A stretch of DNA of 64,000 bases from Lysobacter terrestris (GCF_014489475.1 NZ_CP060820.1:2868001-2932000); one strand, 5' to 3'; positions 30,105-39,442 are shown, numbered from the stretch's first letter. The notes: generated from the letters alone by a model not told the origin. Translations and numbers: made by a program.

Positions 30105-31712
30105 ATGCGATTCCTGATTTCGCCGTTCGTAGCCATGCTGGCTGCATTCACGCCCGTTGCGGCCTCGGCGCAGACTGATGCCTGCAATGCCGGCAGCGTC
30201 TACGTCGATGGCAACGGCAATGGCCGCCGTGATCGCGGTGAACGCGGCCTGCCGGGCGTCCGCATCTCCGATGGCGAGCGCATCGTCGCCAGCGATGCCG
30301 ACGGTCGCTATGCATTGCCCGTCGAGGAAGGACGCACCGTCTTCGTCATCAAGCCCGCCGGCTACCGCTTCCCCGTGCGCGCCGACGGCACGCCGGAATT
30401 CTGGCGCCATGTGCGCGCGCAGCCTGGCCCGGCGCTGAAGTACGGCGGCATTCCAGTACAACCCGCCGCGTGCCGCGACTTCGCCCTGGTCCCGGAGCGC
30501 AAGCGTCGGGACGGGACGCTCGACGTGCTCGTTTTCGCCGATCCGCAGACCAAGTCACTAGTGGATGTCGGCTACTACGATCGCGACGTGATCGAATCCG
30601 CGCGCGGCCTGCTGGGCGGGCGACGCGCCGACCTCGGCATCAGCCTGGGCGACATCGCCCACGACGACCTGTCGTTGTACCCGGCGCTCAACCGCGCGAC
30701 GGCCCGGCTACGCGCGCCGTGGCTGCACGTCGCCGGCAACCACGATCTCGACTTCGATGCGGGCAGCGACGAGGACTCGCTGCTCACTTTCCGCAACACC
30801 TACGGGCCGGACACCTTCGCCTGGGAAGAAGCGCAGGCGGTGTTCATCGCGCTTGACGACGTCGTGTACCGGCCGCGTCCGGACGGTGGCTACATCGGCG
30901 GGTTGCGTGAATCGCAGTTCGCTTTCCTTGCGAGTTACCTGGCCACGGTGCCACGCGACCGCCTGGTCGTGATCGGCGTGCACATTCCGTTTTTCGATGC
31001 GGCGCCGGGCAAGGAGACGTTCCGCCATGCGGATCGCGAACGCCTGTTCGCGCTGCTCGCCGATTTCCCGCATGTCCTGCTGCTCAGCGGCCATAGCCAC
31101 ACGCAACGGCATGTCTTCCACGACGCCCGCAGTGGGTGGACGGGCGCACGGCCGCTGCACGAATACAACGTCGGTGCCGCGTGCGGCTCGTTCTGGTCCG
31201 GAGTGAAGGACGCGCAGGGCATTCCCGACACGACGATGGCGGACGGCACGCCCAATGGCTTCGCCACGCTGCGCATCGCGGCCGACCGCAGCTACCAGCT
31301 GGCCTGGCATCCGGCCCGCGACGTCGATGCGCAGATTGCGCTGCACGCGCCGCGGGTGTTGCGGCGCGGTTCCTGGCCGGGAACGGGCGTGCACGCGAAC
31401 GTGTTCATGGGCCGCGACGACACGCGGGTGGAGTACCGCATCGACGAGGGCGAATGGAAGCCGATGCAGCGCGTCGAGCAGCCCGATCCGCGGTTGCTCG
31501 CGGAGAACGCCCGCGACGACGAGGCCACCGCCCTGCGTGGTTTCGACCGTCTTCCGGAAGCGTCGCCGTCCATGCATCTGTGGCGCGGGCCGTTGCCTAC
31601 GAATCTGCAAGTCGGGAGTCACCGCGTGCAGGTTCGCGCATTCCATGTCGTTCCGGGGCGCGAGGTCGAGCAAGTCGAGACTTCGTACAGCCTCTTCAAC
31701 GGAGAACCCTGA
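30105..31712 (+). CDS. secreted calcineurin-like metallophosphoesterase
   Basis: 535 aa from ATG 30105. A signal peptide (cleavage near A-S-A-Q, residue 23) precedes a small N-terminal beta domain with a Ca-binding-like loop D-G-N-G-N-G-R-R-D-R-G-E, the MetallophosN/SdrD-B-like type. The phosphoesterase core follows: F-A-D-P-Q, L-G-D-I-A-H-D-D, A-G-N-H-D, G-V-H-I-P and S-G-H-S-H-T, a complete di-metal set. The C-terminal ~130 residues form a further beta domain (MetallophosC-like). The substrate is unknown; phosphate scavenging or cell-envelope modification are possible. Confidence 0.88.
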   Translation: MRFLISPFVAMLAAFTPVAASAQTDACNAGSVYVDGNGNGRRDRGERGLPGVRISDGERIVASDADGRYALPVEEGRTVFVIKPAGYRFPVRADGTPEFWRHVRAQPGPALKYGGIPVQPAACRDFALVPERKRRDGTLDVLVFADPQTKSLVDVGYYDRDVIESARGLLGGRRADLGISLGDIAHDDLSLYPALNRATARLRAPWLHVAGNHDLDFDAGSDEDSLLTFRNTYGPDTFAWEEAQAVFIALDDVVYRPRPDGGYIGGLRESQFAFLASYLATVPRDRLVVIGVHIPFFDAAPGKETFRHADRERLFALLADFPHVLLLSGHSHTQRHVFHDARSGWTGARPLHEYNVGAACGSFWSGVKDAQGIPDTTMADGTPNGFATLRIAADRSYQLAWHPARDVDAQIALHAPRVLRRGSWPGTGVHANVFMGRDDTRVEYRIDEGEWKPMQRVEQPDPRLLAENARDDEATALRGFDRLPEASPSMHLWRGPLPTNLQVGSHRVQVRAFHVVPGREVEQVETSYSLFNGEP

Positions 31713-32296
31713 TGGTCGCGACGCAGGTGAAGGAGTTTCCCATCAAGCTCTTCCGGACCCGGGCCGCCTGGGAAAAATGGCTGGCGGCCCACGGTGATGC
31801 GCCTGGCGTGTGGGTGCAGGTTGCGAAGAAGGACAGCGGCGAAACCAGCGTCAGCCAGAACGAGGCGATCGAGGGTGCGTTATGCCATGGCTGGATTGAC
31901 GGCCAGAAGCGGGCCATGGATGAGGCGTTCTACTTGCTCCGCTTCACGCCTCGCCGGCCACGTAGCGTGTGGTCCAAGATCAATATCGCCAAGGTCGAAC
32001 AGTTGATCGCGTCAGGACGAATGCAGCCTGCCGGTCTGCGCGAAGTCGAGGCGGCGAAGCGGGATGGCCGCTGGGATGCGGCGTACGAAGGCTCAAGCCG
32101 GATGGAAGTTCCGCAAGAGCTGGCCGATGCCCTCGCCACGAGCGAACGTGCACGCGGCTTCTTCGAACAGCTTGATCGCACCAACCGCTACGCCTTCTGC
32201 TGGCGCGTGCATACCGCGAAGAAGCCCGAGACCCGTCGGGCGCGCGCGGAGAAGTTCGTGGCGATGATGGCGCGGGGAGAAAAGATTCACGCCTAG
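31712..32296 (+). CDS. YdeI/OmpD-associated family protein
   Basis: 194 aa from ATG 31712, overlapping the phosphoesterase stop (TGATG). The N-terminal domain reads A-W-x-x-W-L-x-x-H … G-V-W-V-Q-V-A-K-K and A-L-C-H-G-W-I-D-G-Q-K, with F-T-P-R-R-P-R-S-V-W-S. The C-terminal helical part has the P-x-E-L-x-x-A-L and R-x-F-F-E-x-L pattern of the OmdA/'bacteriocin-protection' family. The biochemical function is not established; E. coli YdeI has been linked to stress and peptide resistance. The coupling to the phosphoesterase gene is only positional. Confidence 0.85.
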   Translation: MVATQVKEFPIKLFRTRAAWEKWLAAHGDAPGVWVQVAKKDSGETSVSQNEAIEGALCHGWIDGQKRAMDEAFYLLRFTPRRPRSVWSKINIAKVEQLIASGRMQPAGLREVEAAKRDGRWDAAYEGSSRMEVPQELADALATSERARGFFEQLDRTNRYAFCWRVHTAKKPETRRARAEKFVAMMARGEKIHA

Positions 32297-32309
32297 CGGC
32301 AAGGTCCGC

Positions 32310-33008
32310 TCAGCTGGCGAGAACGTCAACGAACGATTCCACACGGGCGTGGCCATGTGTGGCATCGCCCGTGCGCGGTTGCGGGTAGTCTTCGCGGCGA
32401 TCCACCAGCACCGTCGCCAGGCCGGCTTCGCGTGCGGCGTCGAGTTCTTCGACCACGTCGGACAGGAACAGGATGTCCGACGGCGCGATGCCGATGGATT
32501 CGGCGATGTGGCGGTAGCTGGCCGCCTCGCGCTTGCCACCGATCTCCGTGTCGAAGCAGCCCGAGAACAGCGGCGTCAGGTCGCCGGCGTCGCTGTGGCC
32601 GAAGAACAGACGCTGCGCCGGCACGCTGCCGGAGGAATACACGTACAGGGGCAGTCCGGCTTCCTTCCACGCCTTCAATGCCGGCGCGGCGTCCGGATAG
32701 ATGTGCGCGGTGAAGTCGGCGCTGCGGTAACCGTCGGCCCAGACCATGCCCTGCAGCGCCTTCAGCGCGGTGTGCTTGCGGTCCTCGTCGATCCAGCCCT
32801 GCAGGACCTCGACGATCATGCGGTCGTCGCACATGCCGCCGTTTTCCGCGGCCACCAGGTCGAGCCAGCGGCGCACGCCGGGTTCCTTGCCGCGTGCGGC
32901 GACGAAGGCGGGCAGGGCGCGGCGCGCGTAGGGAAACAGCACGTCCTTGACGAAGGAAATGCTGCTGGTGGTGCCTTCGATGTCGGTGAGGATGGCGCGG
33001 ATGGGCAT
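32310..33008 (-). CDS. mtnC: acireductone synthase (enolase-phosphatase E1)
   Basis: 232 aa from ATG 33008. A HAD-family bifunctional enolase/phosphatase of methionine salvage that makes the acireductone used by MtnD. The HAD motif is [10 protein letters not shown], with Y-V-Y-S-S-G-S-V motif 2 and a C-terminal F-L-S-D-V-V-E-E-L. The length is normal. It is the last gene of the mtnB-mtnD-hypothetical-mtnC run on the minus strand. Confidence 0.95.
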   Translation of the reverse strand: MPIRAILTDIEGTTSSISFVKDVLFPYARRALPAFVAARGKEPGVRRWLDLVAAENGGMCDDRMIVEVLQGWIDEDRKHTALKALQGMVWADGYRSADFTAHIYPDAAPALKAWKEAGLPLYVYSSGSVPAQRLFFGHSDAGDLTPLFSGCFDTEIGGKREAASYRHIAESIGIAPSDILFLSDVVEELDAAREAGLATVLVDRREDYPQPRTGDATHGHARVESFVDVLAS

Positions 33009-33058
33009 GGTCGTGGTTCCTGTCGCGCGGCGTTGGCCGCGCGCGATGCATTCGGTGG

Positions 33059-33394
33059 TTACTGGATCGGCAGCGTGCGCCGCCGCGCTTCGGTCAGCGC
33101 GGCGATGACGCCGTCCAGGTCCAGCAGGCTGTCGCCGATGTCGTCCGCGGCGACGGGATGGATCAGCGGTTCGATGTCCGGATGCGGACGGAAGCCGTCG
33201 CCCGCCGCCGAACCGCAGAAGCGGTACGACAGCGCGTCCTGGAAATAATGGGTGTCGACGGCGTCGGGGTCTTCGTCGGGAAAGACGTCCACGCCGATGT
33301 AGACCACGGGCTCGACGGCGGGCACGGTCATGTCCGGATCGGCGAAGCGCAGGTGGTAGTACACCTCGCCCGGCAGCAGCGATTCGGGCGACAT
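33059..33394 (-). CDS. hypothetical protein within the methionine-salvage group
   Basis: 111 aa from ATG 33394, five bases downstream of the mtnD stop, so clearly co-transcribed. It is acidic, with no signal or membrane segment. Features are V-Y-Y-H-L-R-F-A-D near the N-terminus, a D-x-F-P-D-E-D-P-D acidic patch, and one Cys in R-F-C-G-S. I do not recognise a family. Its position between mtnD and mtnC suggests an accessory role in the pathway (inference only). Confidence 0.7.
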   Translation of the reverse strand: MSPESLLPGEVYYHLRFADPDMTVPAVEPVVYIGVDVFPDEDPDAVDTHYFQDALSYRFCGSAAGDGFRPHPDIEPLIHPVAADDIGDSLLDLDGVIAALTEARRRTLPIQ

Positions 33395-33399
33395 CCCGC

Positions 33400-33957
33400 T
33401 CAGCCCGCCGCGCCCGGCTCGTAGCGCGGGAAGCGCTGCGCGATGTCGGTGCCGGTGAAGTGCCCGACCCAGCCGTCCGGCTCGGTGAAGAAGCGGATCG
33501 CGACGAAGCTCGGCTGCGGGCCCATGTCGAACCAGTGCAGCGCGCTGTCGGGCACCGAGATCAGGTCGCCCTGTTCGCACTTGATCTCGTAGACCTTGTC
33601 GCCCACGTGCAGGGTGAACAGGCCGGAGCCGGCGACGAAGAAGCGGACCTCGTCTTCCTTGTGGAAGTGCTCGTCGAGGAACTTCGCCCGCATCGTGTCC
33701 TTCTGCGGGTTGTCGGGCGCGATGCTGACCACGTCCACGGTCTTGAAGCCGCGCTCGGCGATCAGCCGGTCGATGTCGCTGCGATAGGCGTCGAGGATGA
33801 TGTCCGGCGCGTCGCCGGGCGCGATCGGCTTGCCCGCCGACCATTGTTCGAAGCCGACGTCGATCCGGGCCAGCTCGCGGGCCATTTCGGCCTGGTCGTG
33901 GGTGGTCAACTGCGGCTCGGTGGGATTGTCTTCGGCGAAGATGCGCAAACGGCTCAT
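33400..33957 (-). CDS. mtnD: acireductone dioxygenase
   Basis: 185 aa from ATG 33957. A cupin that oxidises acireductone to the keto acid precursor of methionine (iron form) or off-pathway products (nickel form). The metal ligands fit exactly: His97, His99 and Glu103 in E-H-F-H-K-E-D-E, and His141 in A-L-H-W-F-D. Normal length; the next gene starts five bases after the stop. Confidence 0.97.
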   Translation of the reverse strand: MSRLRIFAEDNPTEPQLTTHDQAEMARELARIDVGFEQWSAGKPIAPGDAPDIILDAYRSDIDRLIAERGFKTVDVVSIAPDNPQKDTMRAKFLDEHFHKEDEVRFFVAGSGLFTLHVGDKVYEIKCEQGDLISVPDSALHWFDMGPQPSFVAIRFFTEPDGWVGHFTGTDIAQRFPRYEPGAAG

Positions 33958-33972
33958 GGTGTGCTTCCGTGG

Positions 33973-34029
33973 GGTGGGTCCTGGCCCACCGCAACTGGTG
34001 AAAGGTTCGGTGGCGGGCTGGAGCCCGCC
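33973..34029. repeat. pair of GC-rich palindromes between mtnD and mtnB
   Basis: The first, 33973-33990, is an 18-bp near-palindrome starting GGTGGGTCC and matching the layout of 7830-7847. The second, 34012-34029, is GGCGGGCT-GG-AGCCCGCC. Both would form stable RNA hairpins in the mtnB-mtnD spacer and may set relative mRNA levels or be dispersed repeats. Confidence 0.75.
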
Positions 34030-34668
34030 CTACGAACGCAGGCGGCGCAGGTCGAGCTCGCAGCCCAGCAGGAATTCGAAGGCTTCCAGGTGGCGCCGCG
34101 CTTCGGGCATGTCGCGGCCCCAGGCGTACAGGCCGTGGCCGTCGATCAGGTAGCCCCACAGCCGCTGCCGGTCGAGCAGGGCGTCGACCTGAGCGGCGAG
34201 GGTGTGCATGTCCTGGGTGTTGGCGAACACCGGCACATCCATCTCCACGTCGTGCGTGGTGGTGCCGCTGAAGGCCTTGAGCAGCTCGTAGCCCTCCAGG
34301 TGCACGTGGCCCATGCCCGCGTACAGGCGCGAGGCGACGGTCTGGTTGTGCGAATGGGTGTGTAGCACGCAGCCGATGTCGGGGAAGCGCTTGTACAGCT
34401 GGGTGTGCAGCAGGGTCTCGGCCGAGGATTTCTGCTCGGTGGCGACCGGGCGGCCGTCGAGGTCGACGACCATGATGTCCGCTTCGTTCAGCTTGCCCTT
34501 GTCGCGCCCCGACACGGTGATCGCCACGTTCTGCGCGTCGATGCGGCGCGAGAAGTTGCTGCTGGTCGCCGGGGTCCAGCCGCGCGCGGAGAGCTCGCGC
34601 ACGTTGACGATGATTTCCATGGCGCATTGCGCCAGGCGGGCGGGGTCGTAGGGGAGCGGGGAATTCAT
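34030..34668 (-). CDS. mtnB: methylthioribulose-1-phosphate dehydratase
   Basis: 212 aa from ATG 34668 (an in-frame ATG at 34707 would add 13 residues without family similarity). Class II aldolase/adducin fold: [14 protein letters not shown], the zinc ligands in V-L-H-T-H-S-H and G-H-G at Y-L-I-D-G-H-G. It dehydrates methylthioribulose-1-phosphate before MtnC acts. No Shine-Dalgarno is visible, but TACAAT lies eight bases before the ATG, so a leaderless transcript is possible. Confidence 0.93.
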   Translation of the reverse strand: MNSPLPYDPARLAQCAMEIIVNVRELSARGWTPATSSNFSRRIDAQNVAITVSGRDKGKLNEADIMVVDLDGRPVATEQKSSAETLLHTQLYKRFPDIGCVLHTHSHNQTVASRLYAGMGHVHLEGYELLKAFSGTTTHDVEMDVPVFANTQDMHTLAAQVDALLDRQRLWGYLIDGHGLYAWGRDMPEARRHLEAFEFLLGCELDLRRLRS

Positions 34669-34719
34669 GCGCGAATTGTACCAATCCGGCTCCGGTGCCA
34701 TGCCCACGGCGGCCTAACG

Positions 34720-34747
34720 AAAGAGCCCGGCCGAAGCCGGGCTCTTT
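34720..34747 (-). terminator. terminator after the amino-acid permease gene
   Basis: Perfect 12-bp stem AAAGAGCCCGGC (34720-34731), CGAA loop, GCCGGGCTCTTT (34736-34747). It lies 21 bases beyond the permease stop and upstream of mtnB. Confidence 0.85.
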
Positions 34748-34768
34748 GCATGGACAACCAGTACGACC

Positions 34769-36313
34769 TTACGGGCCGGTGCTGGGGCCTTCGTGCACCA
34801 GCGGATCGGGCGGCAGCCTGTCGCCCAGGCCGTGCAGCTTGTGCTCGTTGCCCGGCGCCAGGTGGCTGCGGCGGCGCGCATACAGGAAGTACACGAGGAG
34901 GCCGACGATCGCCCAGAAGACGAAGAACTTGATCGTCGGGTTCCAGCCGAGGCTGAAGAACAGCAGGCCACAACCGGCCAGCGCCAGCGGACCGACGATC
35001 CACACCAGCGGCGTACGGAACGGACGCGGGCGGTTCGGTTCGGTCTTGCGCAGCACCAGCACACCGATGGCGACTGCGGCGAAGGCGAACAGCGTGCCAG
35101 CATTGGAAATGTCGGCCAGGATGTCGACCGGGAACAGTGCCGCGAAAAACGCCACGAAGACACCGGTGATCCAGGTGATCACGTGCGGGGTGTGGAACTT
35201 CGGATGCACTTCGGACAGCTTGTCCGGCAGCAGGCCATCGCGCGACATGGTGAACAGGATGCGGGTCTGGCCGAACATCATCATCAGCACGACCGACGGC
35301 AGCGCCAGGATCGCGGCGAAGCCGACCGCGTCACCCACCAGCGGGTGGCCGATCTGGCGCAGCACGAAGGCCAGCGGTTCCTTGCTTTCCGACAGCGGGC
35401 CGCCCGGCTGGGCGCCCATCGAGCCGACCGCGGTGTAGGCGACCAGCAGGTAGATGATGGTGCAGATCGCGAGCGAGCCGATCAGGCCGATCGGGATGTT
35501 GCGGTTCGGGTTCTTGGTCTCTTCGGCGGCGGTGGAGACCGCGTCGAAGCCGACGTAGGCGAAGAAGATCGAAGCCGCGGCACCGAGCACGCCAACGCCG
35601 GACAGCGGGGTGCCCCAGCCGTTGGGCAGCATCGGTTCGAAATTGGCGCCCTGGACCTTCGGGAAGGCCAGCGCGATGAAGGCCATCAGCGCGGCGATCT
35701 TGATCAGCACCAGCACGGCGGTGACCTTGGCCGATTTCGAGGTGCCGGCTACGAGCAGCCCGGTCACGGCCAGCGCCAGCAGGAAGGCAATCAGGTTGAA
35801 GCCGCCCTTGTGGTCGATGCCATCGACCAGGTGCACGACGTCGCCCTGGCCCTTCACGTGCTCGATCCAGAACGGACCGGCGGTGAGGAAGTCGGGCAAT
35901 CCCAGGCCATGCTGCGCCAGGAAGCCGTTGGCATAACCGGACCAGCCCACCGAGACCGCGCCTGCGGCGACCGCGTATTCGAGGATCAGCGCCCAGCCGA
36001 CCATCCACGCGATCAGTTCGCCCAGCACCGCGTACGAATAGGTGTAGGCGGAGCCCGACACCGGCACCATCGCGGCGATCTCGGAATAGATCAGCGCGGT
36101 GAGCGCGCAGACGATGCCGGCGATGATGAACGAGTACATCATGCCCGGGCCGGCCTTGTTGGCCGCGACGGCAGTCAGGACGAAGATGCCCGTGCCGATG
36201 ACCGCGCCGATGCCGAGCATCGTCAGGTCGAATGCACCCAGCTGGCGCGTCAGTGCGCGCTTGCCGGCGGTCTCCAGAATCAGATCCAGCGGTTTCCTGC
36301 GTTGAAACAGCAT
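34769..36313 (-). CDS. APC-family amino acid permease
   Basis: 514 aa from ATG 36313, with GGGGAGAAAG directly upstream. The cytosolic N-terminus (M-L-F-Q-R-R-K) is followed by about 12-13 hydrophobic segments. The first carries G-I-G-A-V-I-G-T-G-I-F-V, the substrate-binding unwound helix of APC transporters. S-G-S-A-Y-T-Y-S-Y and F-F-A-Y-V-G-F-D-A-V-S-T-A-A-E-E are the cationic amino acid transporter (CAT/YfnA) signatures. It probably imports amino acids by proton symport. The substrate is undetermined. Confidence 0.92.
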   Translation of the reverse strand: MLFQRRKPLDLILETAGKRALTRQLGAFDLTMLGIGAVIGTGIFVLTAVAANKAGPGMMYSFIIAGIVCALTALIYSEIAAMVPVSGSAYTYSYAVLGELIAWMVGWALILEYAVAAGAVSVGWSGYANGFLAQHGLGLPDFLTAGPFWIEHVKGQGDVVHLVDGIDHKGGFNLIAFLLALAVTGLLVAGTSKSAKVTAVLVLIKIAALMAFIALAFPKVQGANFEPMLPNGWGTPLSGVGVLGAAASIFFAYVGFDAVSTAAEETKNPNRNIPIGLIGSLAICTIIYLLVAYTAVGSMGAQPGGPLSESKEPLAFVLRQIGHPLVGDAVGFAAILALPSVVLMMMFGQTRILFTMSRDGLLPDKLSEVHPKFHTPHVITWITGVFVAFFAALFPVDILADISNAGTLFAFAAVAIGVLVLRKTEPNRPRPFRTPLVWIVGPLALAGCGLLFFSLGWNPTIKFFVFWAIVGLLVYFLYARRRSHLAPGNEHKLHGLGDRLPPDPLVHEGPSTGP

Positions 36314-36462
36314 TACTTTCTCCCCAAAAGCGGAATGACCAGACGCTGCGGGTTCCGCATGGGGCGGTACGCGAGCCGGCGGCAACATACCTTGTGGCGA
36401 CGCAAGGGCACAAGCCAGAGTCGGCACAGGCGATAATCGCCGGCCCCACGGACGCGCGCGCC

Positions 36463-37047
36463 ATGAACGACCACCTCGGTACCCGATCCATCCCGTCCGG
36501 AATTGACGCACTGCATCATGCGCTGCGTGACTATGCGGCGCGATGGGCTGCAGAGGCGGAGGCCGTGGATTTGTTTGGCGGTTTGCTGGAAGACGCGGCG
36601 GGCGCGTTCGACCCGTTCGGCCGCGAGCGCCTGGACGGGCATTTCACGGCATCGTCCTGGTTGGTGAACCGCGCCGGCACGCACGTGCTGCTCACGCACC
36701 ACCGCAAGCTCGACCGCTGGCTGCAACTGGGCGGGCACGCCGACGGCGATCGCGATCTCGCCAACGTCGCGTTGCGCGAGGCCGAAGAGGAATCCGGTCT
36801 CGCCGGACTGCGCGTCGATCCCGTCATCTTCGACCTCGATCGCCATTGGATCCCCGAACGCGGCGACGTGCCGGGGCACTGGCATTACGACGTCCGCTAC
36901 GTCGTGCACGCGGGCGCGAGCGAGGCCTACGTGGTGGGCGACGAATCGCATGACCTGGCCTGGCGCGACATCGCGGCGATCGCCGGCGATCCGGGCGCGG
37001 ACGAGTCGATGCGGCGCATGGCCGGGAAGTGGCTCGCGCGCGACTGA
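36463..37047 (+). CDS. Nudix hydrolase
   Basis: 194 aa from ATG 36463. A helical N-terminal part of about 60 residues precedes the Nudix fold. The Nudix box reads L-G-G-H-A-D-G-D … L-R-E-A-E-E-E-S-G-L: the R-E-x-x-E-E-x-G-L core is complete, but the first conserved Glu position is not obvious (Arg/Asp there). Enzymes of this shape hydrolyse nucleoside-diphosphate derivatives; the substrate is unknown. Monocistronic, convergent with the EF-P-like gene. Confidence 0.88.
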   Translation: MNDHLGTRSIPSGIDALHHALRDYAARWAAEAEAVDLFGGLLEDAAGAFDPFGRERLDGHFTASSWLVNRAGTHVLLTHHRKLDRWLQLGGHADGDRDLANVALREAEEESGLAGLRVDPVIFDLDRHWIPERGDVPGHWHYDVRYVVHAGASEAYVVGDESHDLAWRDIAAIAGDPGADESMRRMAGKWLARD

Positions 37048-37080
37048 GGCAACGACACGCCAACGGGCGCTCGAAACGAC

Positions 37081-37106
37081 GAAGGCCAGGCAATTGCCTG
37101 GCCTTC
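37081..37106. terminator. 26-bp perfect palindrome between convergent Nudix and EF-P-like genes
   Basis: GAAGGCCAGGCAA followed by its reverse complement. No T run follows, but its place between two converging genes suggests a shared transcript end. Confidence 0.6.
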
Positions 37107-37130
37107 ATGCGTTGCACGGACGGCAGCGGA

Positions 37131-37697
37131 TCAGTCCGCGCGGCCGGCGAATTCCCCGGTGGCGGTGTTCACCAGCACTTTCTCGCCGTTGCCGATGTAC
37201 TCGGGCACCATGATCTCGATGCCGGTCGACAGCTTCGCCGGCTTCGGGCGCTTGGTCGCCGTGCCGCCCTTCAGTTCCGGCGGCGTTTCCACCACTTCGA
37301 TCGCCACGCTCGAAGGCAACTGCACCGCGACGGGCAGGTCGTCGATGATCTGCACGTAGCAGCCGGTCAGGTCGTCGACGATGTAACCGGCGGCGTCGCC
37401 GACGACATCGGCGTCGAGCGTGTACGGCGTGTAGTCCTCGTCGTCGAGGAACACGAACGCATCGCCGTCCTTGTACGAGAACGTCGCCTGGCGGCGGCTG
37501 AGCTCGACTTCCTTGAGCTCGTCCTCGGCGCCCATGCTGACGTCGAGCTTGGTGCCGCCCGGAACGCTGTACATGGTGAAGCGGTACTTCACGTTGCCGC
37601 CGCGGCCCTGCGGCGAGCTGCGCTCGATGTCGCGGATCTGGTAGACGGCGTTGTTGTATTCGACAACGTTGCCTTTCTTTACGTCGTAAGCCTTCAT
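37131..37697 (-). CDS. yeiP: elongation factor P-like protein (EfpL/YeiP)
   Basis: 188 aa from ATG 37697. Three EF-P domains: an N-terminal KOW-like domain ([16 protein letters not shown]), a central OB domain (residues ~66-130) and a C-terminal OB domain ending [13 protein letters not shown]. The tip loop that contacts the ribosome P-site tRNA reads S-P-Q-G-R32-G-G-N, with Arg rather than the Lys34 of E. coli EF-P. The loop is longer than in Arg-type, rhamnosylated EF-P. YeiP/EfpL paralogues help translation of some proline-rich motifs. Confidence 0.9.
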   Translation of the reverse strand: MKAYDVKKGNVVEYNNAVYQIRDIERSSPQGRGGNVKYRFTMYSVPGGTKLDVSMGAEDELKEVELSRRQATFSYKDGDAFVFLDDEDYTPYTLDADVVGDAAGYIVDDLTGCYVQIIDDLPVAVQLPSSVAIEVVETPPELKGGTATKRPKPAKLSTGIEIMVPEYIGNGEKVLVNTATGEFAGRAD

Positions 37698-37701
37698 GGG
37701 T

Positions 37702-37986
37702 TCAGTTCGAAGTAAGTGATCGGAAGATGCGTTCGTTGATCCACCAGGTCAGCGCGCCCCACACCGCGCCACCGATGGCGCACAGCGGCACGGCGATGGC
37801 GAGCAGCAGGGGCAGGCGCGGGTGGTGCAGACCGAGCTGCAGGCTGACCATGACCGCCAGGAAGGCGGTCATCAGGCCGCCCCACATCAGCACGCCGCGC
37901 ACGAGCACGAAACGCGCGGCGCCGCGGGCCCGGATCGCGGGCCAGCGTTCGAGCAACTGGCGTTGCTTGTCTGCGCCCAGGGGCAT
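37702..37986 (-). CDS. small membrane protein of unknown function
   Basis: 94 aa from ATG 37986. Two hydrophobic segments (about 33-52 and 59-80) with a charged N-terminus ([12 protein letters not shown]). It lies two bases downstream of the SDR gene and four bases upstream of the EF-P-like gene, so the three form a tight run. No family recognised. Confidence 0.7.
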   Translation of the reverse strand: MPLGADKQRQLLERWPAIRARGAARFVLVRGVLMWGGLMTAFLAVMVSLQLGLHHPRLPLLLAIAVPLCAIGGAVWGALTWWINERIFRSLTSN

Positions 37987-37988
37987 GG

Positions 37989-38759
37989 TTACTTCGGCGC
38001 CAGGCGGGTGGCGCCGTCGAGGCGGATGGTTTCGCCGTTGAGATAGCGGTTGCCGAGGATGTAGGCGACCAGGTCGGCGAATTCCTCCGGGCGGCCCAGG
38101 CGCGACGGGTAGGGGATGGTCGCGGCCAGCGACTGCTGCACGGCTTCGGGCATGCCGTCGACCATCGGCGTCCAGAACACGCCCGGCGCCACCGTCATCA
38201 CGCGGATGCCGAAGCGCGACAGTTCGCGTGCCATCGGCAGGGTCATGCCGACCACGCCGCCCTTCGAGGCGGAGTAGGCGGCCTGGCCGATCTGGCCCTC
38301 GTAGGCCGCGACCGACGCGGTGTTCACGATCACGCCGCGCTCGCCGTCTTCAAAGGTTTCGTTGTTCTGCATCACCGCGGCGGCGGCCTTGGCGACGTTG
38401 AAGCTGCCGACCAGGTTCACCATCACCGTGGTCTGGAACTGCGACAGCGGCATCGCGCCGTCCTTGCCGAGCATGCGGCCCGCGCCGAGGATGCCGGCGC
38501 AGTTGATCGCCGCATTCAGGCCGCCGAGGAAGTCCTTCGCCGCGTCGACATTGGCGACCACGCCGGCTTCGCTGGTCACGTCCGTCTTGAAGTAGCGCGC
38601 GTTGGCCTCGCCGAGTTCGGCAACGGCGGCGGCGCCCTTTTCGTCGTTGACGTCGAACAGCGCGACCTTGCCGCCGTGGGCGACCAGGTGCTTGGCGACG
38701 GCCAGACCGAGGCCGGAAACGCCGCCGGTGACGATGGCGCGGATGGATTGAAGTTGCAT
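37989..38759 (-). CDS. short-chain dehydrogenase, 3-hydroxyacyl-CoA dehydrogenase type II-like
   Basis: 256 aa from ATG 38759. Rossmann motif T-G-G-V-S-G-L-G, N-C-A-G-I, and the catalytic S … Y-S-A-S-K. The long loop G-A-G-R-M-L-G-K-D-G-A-M-P-L-S-Q-F and P-G-V-F-W-T-P-M resemble the HSD17B10/3-hydroxy-2-methylbutyryl-CoA dehydrogenase group, which oxidises 3-hydroxyacyl-CoA in isoleucine and fatty-acid breakdown. That fits the branched-chain catabolic genes in the next 18 kb, though it is not contiguous with them. Confidence 0.9.
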   Translation of the reverse strand: MQLQSIRAIVTGGVSGLGLAVAKHLVAHGGKVALFDVNDEKGAAAVAELGEANARYFKTDVTSEAGVVANVDAAKDFLGGLNAAINCAGILGAGRMLGKDGAMPLSQFQTTVMVNLVGSFNVAKAAAAVMQNNETFEDGERGVIVNTASVAAYEGQIGQAAYSASKGGVVGMTLPMARELSRFGIRVMTVAPGVFWTPMVDGMPEAVQQSLAATIPYPSRLGRPEEFADLVAYILGNRYLNGETIRLDGATRLAPK

Positions 38760-38820
38760 GCTCAGGGCCGAATGGGGATCCAGCCGGCGATTATCGCCGA
38801 TCCGGCCCGTTTTCCGGAGA

Positions 38821-38847
38821 GCACGGCCCGCCTGGGGCGGGCCGTGC
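38821..38847 (-). terminator. hairpin downstream of the first lipoprotein gene
   Basis: 12-bp stem GCACGGCCCGCC (38821-38832) and GGCGGGCCGTGC (38836-38847). Just past the lipoprotein stop at 38863 on the minus strand; no T run, so termination is likely but not certain. Confidence 0.6.
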
Positions 38848-38862
38848 CAGGTCCGGGAGCCC

Positions 38863-39438
38863 CTACTGGAGGCCGGCCGTCGTGCTACGGGAGAAGTCCG
38901 CGTCGGCAAACAGCATGCCGACCAGTTTCTGGACCGCGCCGGCGTAGTTGTCCATTGCGGCCGGTATCGCCAGCGCGCCGATGAAGGACGACTCCCACTC
39001 GTGCTGTGCCTCGAAGGACTTGTCGTAGACCACGGCCTCGCCCTTCTTCACGACGAAACGGGCGGCGACGCGGGCCGTTCCCCGCTTCACCGCGCCGCCA
39101 TCGAGGTCGTTGCGCAGCAAGGTTCCCGAAATGCGCAGGGGCGAATTGCCCTCGTACTTGCCTGCGGCCTTCAGTTCCGTGACCAGCGCTTCCTGCAGGT
39201 AGGTGCCGAAGGTTCCGTCGCTGCCGCCGGTCAATTGCGATCCACGGATGCCGAGGCTGCGGTTGTTGATGCCGGGCGCCGCGTCGAAGCCGTCGACGGC
39301 GAGCTTGTCGCTGCGTTTCTGGAGCAGCAGTTCGGTATTGGAGATGCCGGGCTGGTAGCTGGGAGGCGGCATGCTGACGCATGCCGCCAGCGACAGCGAC
39401 AGGACCGGCAGCAGCAGAAGTCTGCGCATGTCGATCAT
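38863..39438 (-). CDS. lipoprotein of unknown function
   Basis: 191 aa from ATG 39438 (an alternative ATG at 39429 is better spaced from the GAGG near 39444). A lipoprotein signal with lipobox L-A-A-C at about residue 20 predicts outer-membrane or periplasmic anchoring. The mature part begins with a proline-rich stretch, then a mixed alpha/beta region with F-G-T-Y-L-Q-E-A-L-V-T-E-L-K-A-A-G-K-Y and S-G-T-L-L-R-N-D. It follows the next lipoprotein gene by four bases; the two probably work together. Confidence 0.75.
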   Translation of the reverse strand: MIDMRRLLLLPVLSLSLAACVSMPPPSYQPGISNTELLLQKRSDKLAVDGFDAAPGINNRSLGIRGSQLTGGSDGTFGTYLQEALVTELKAAGKYEGNSPLRISGTLLRNDLDGGAVKRGTARVAARFVVKKGEAVVYDKSFEAQHEWESSFIGALAIPAAMDNYAGAVQKLVGMLFADADFSRSTTAGLQ

Positions 39439-39442
39439 GGCC

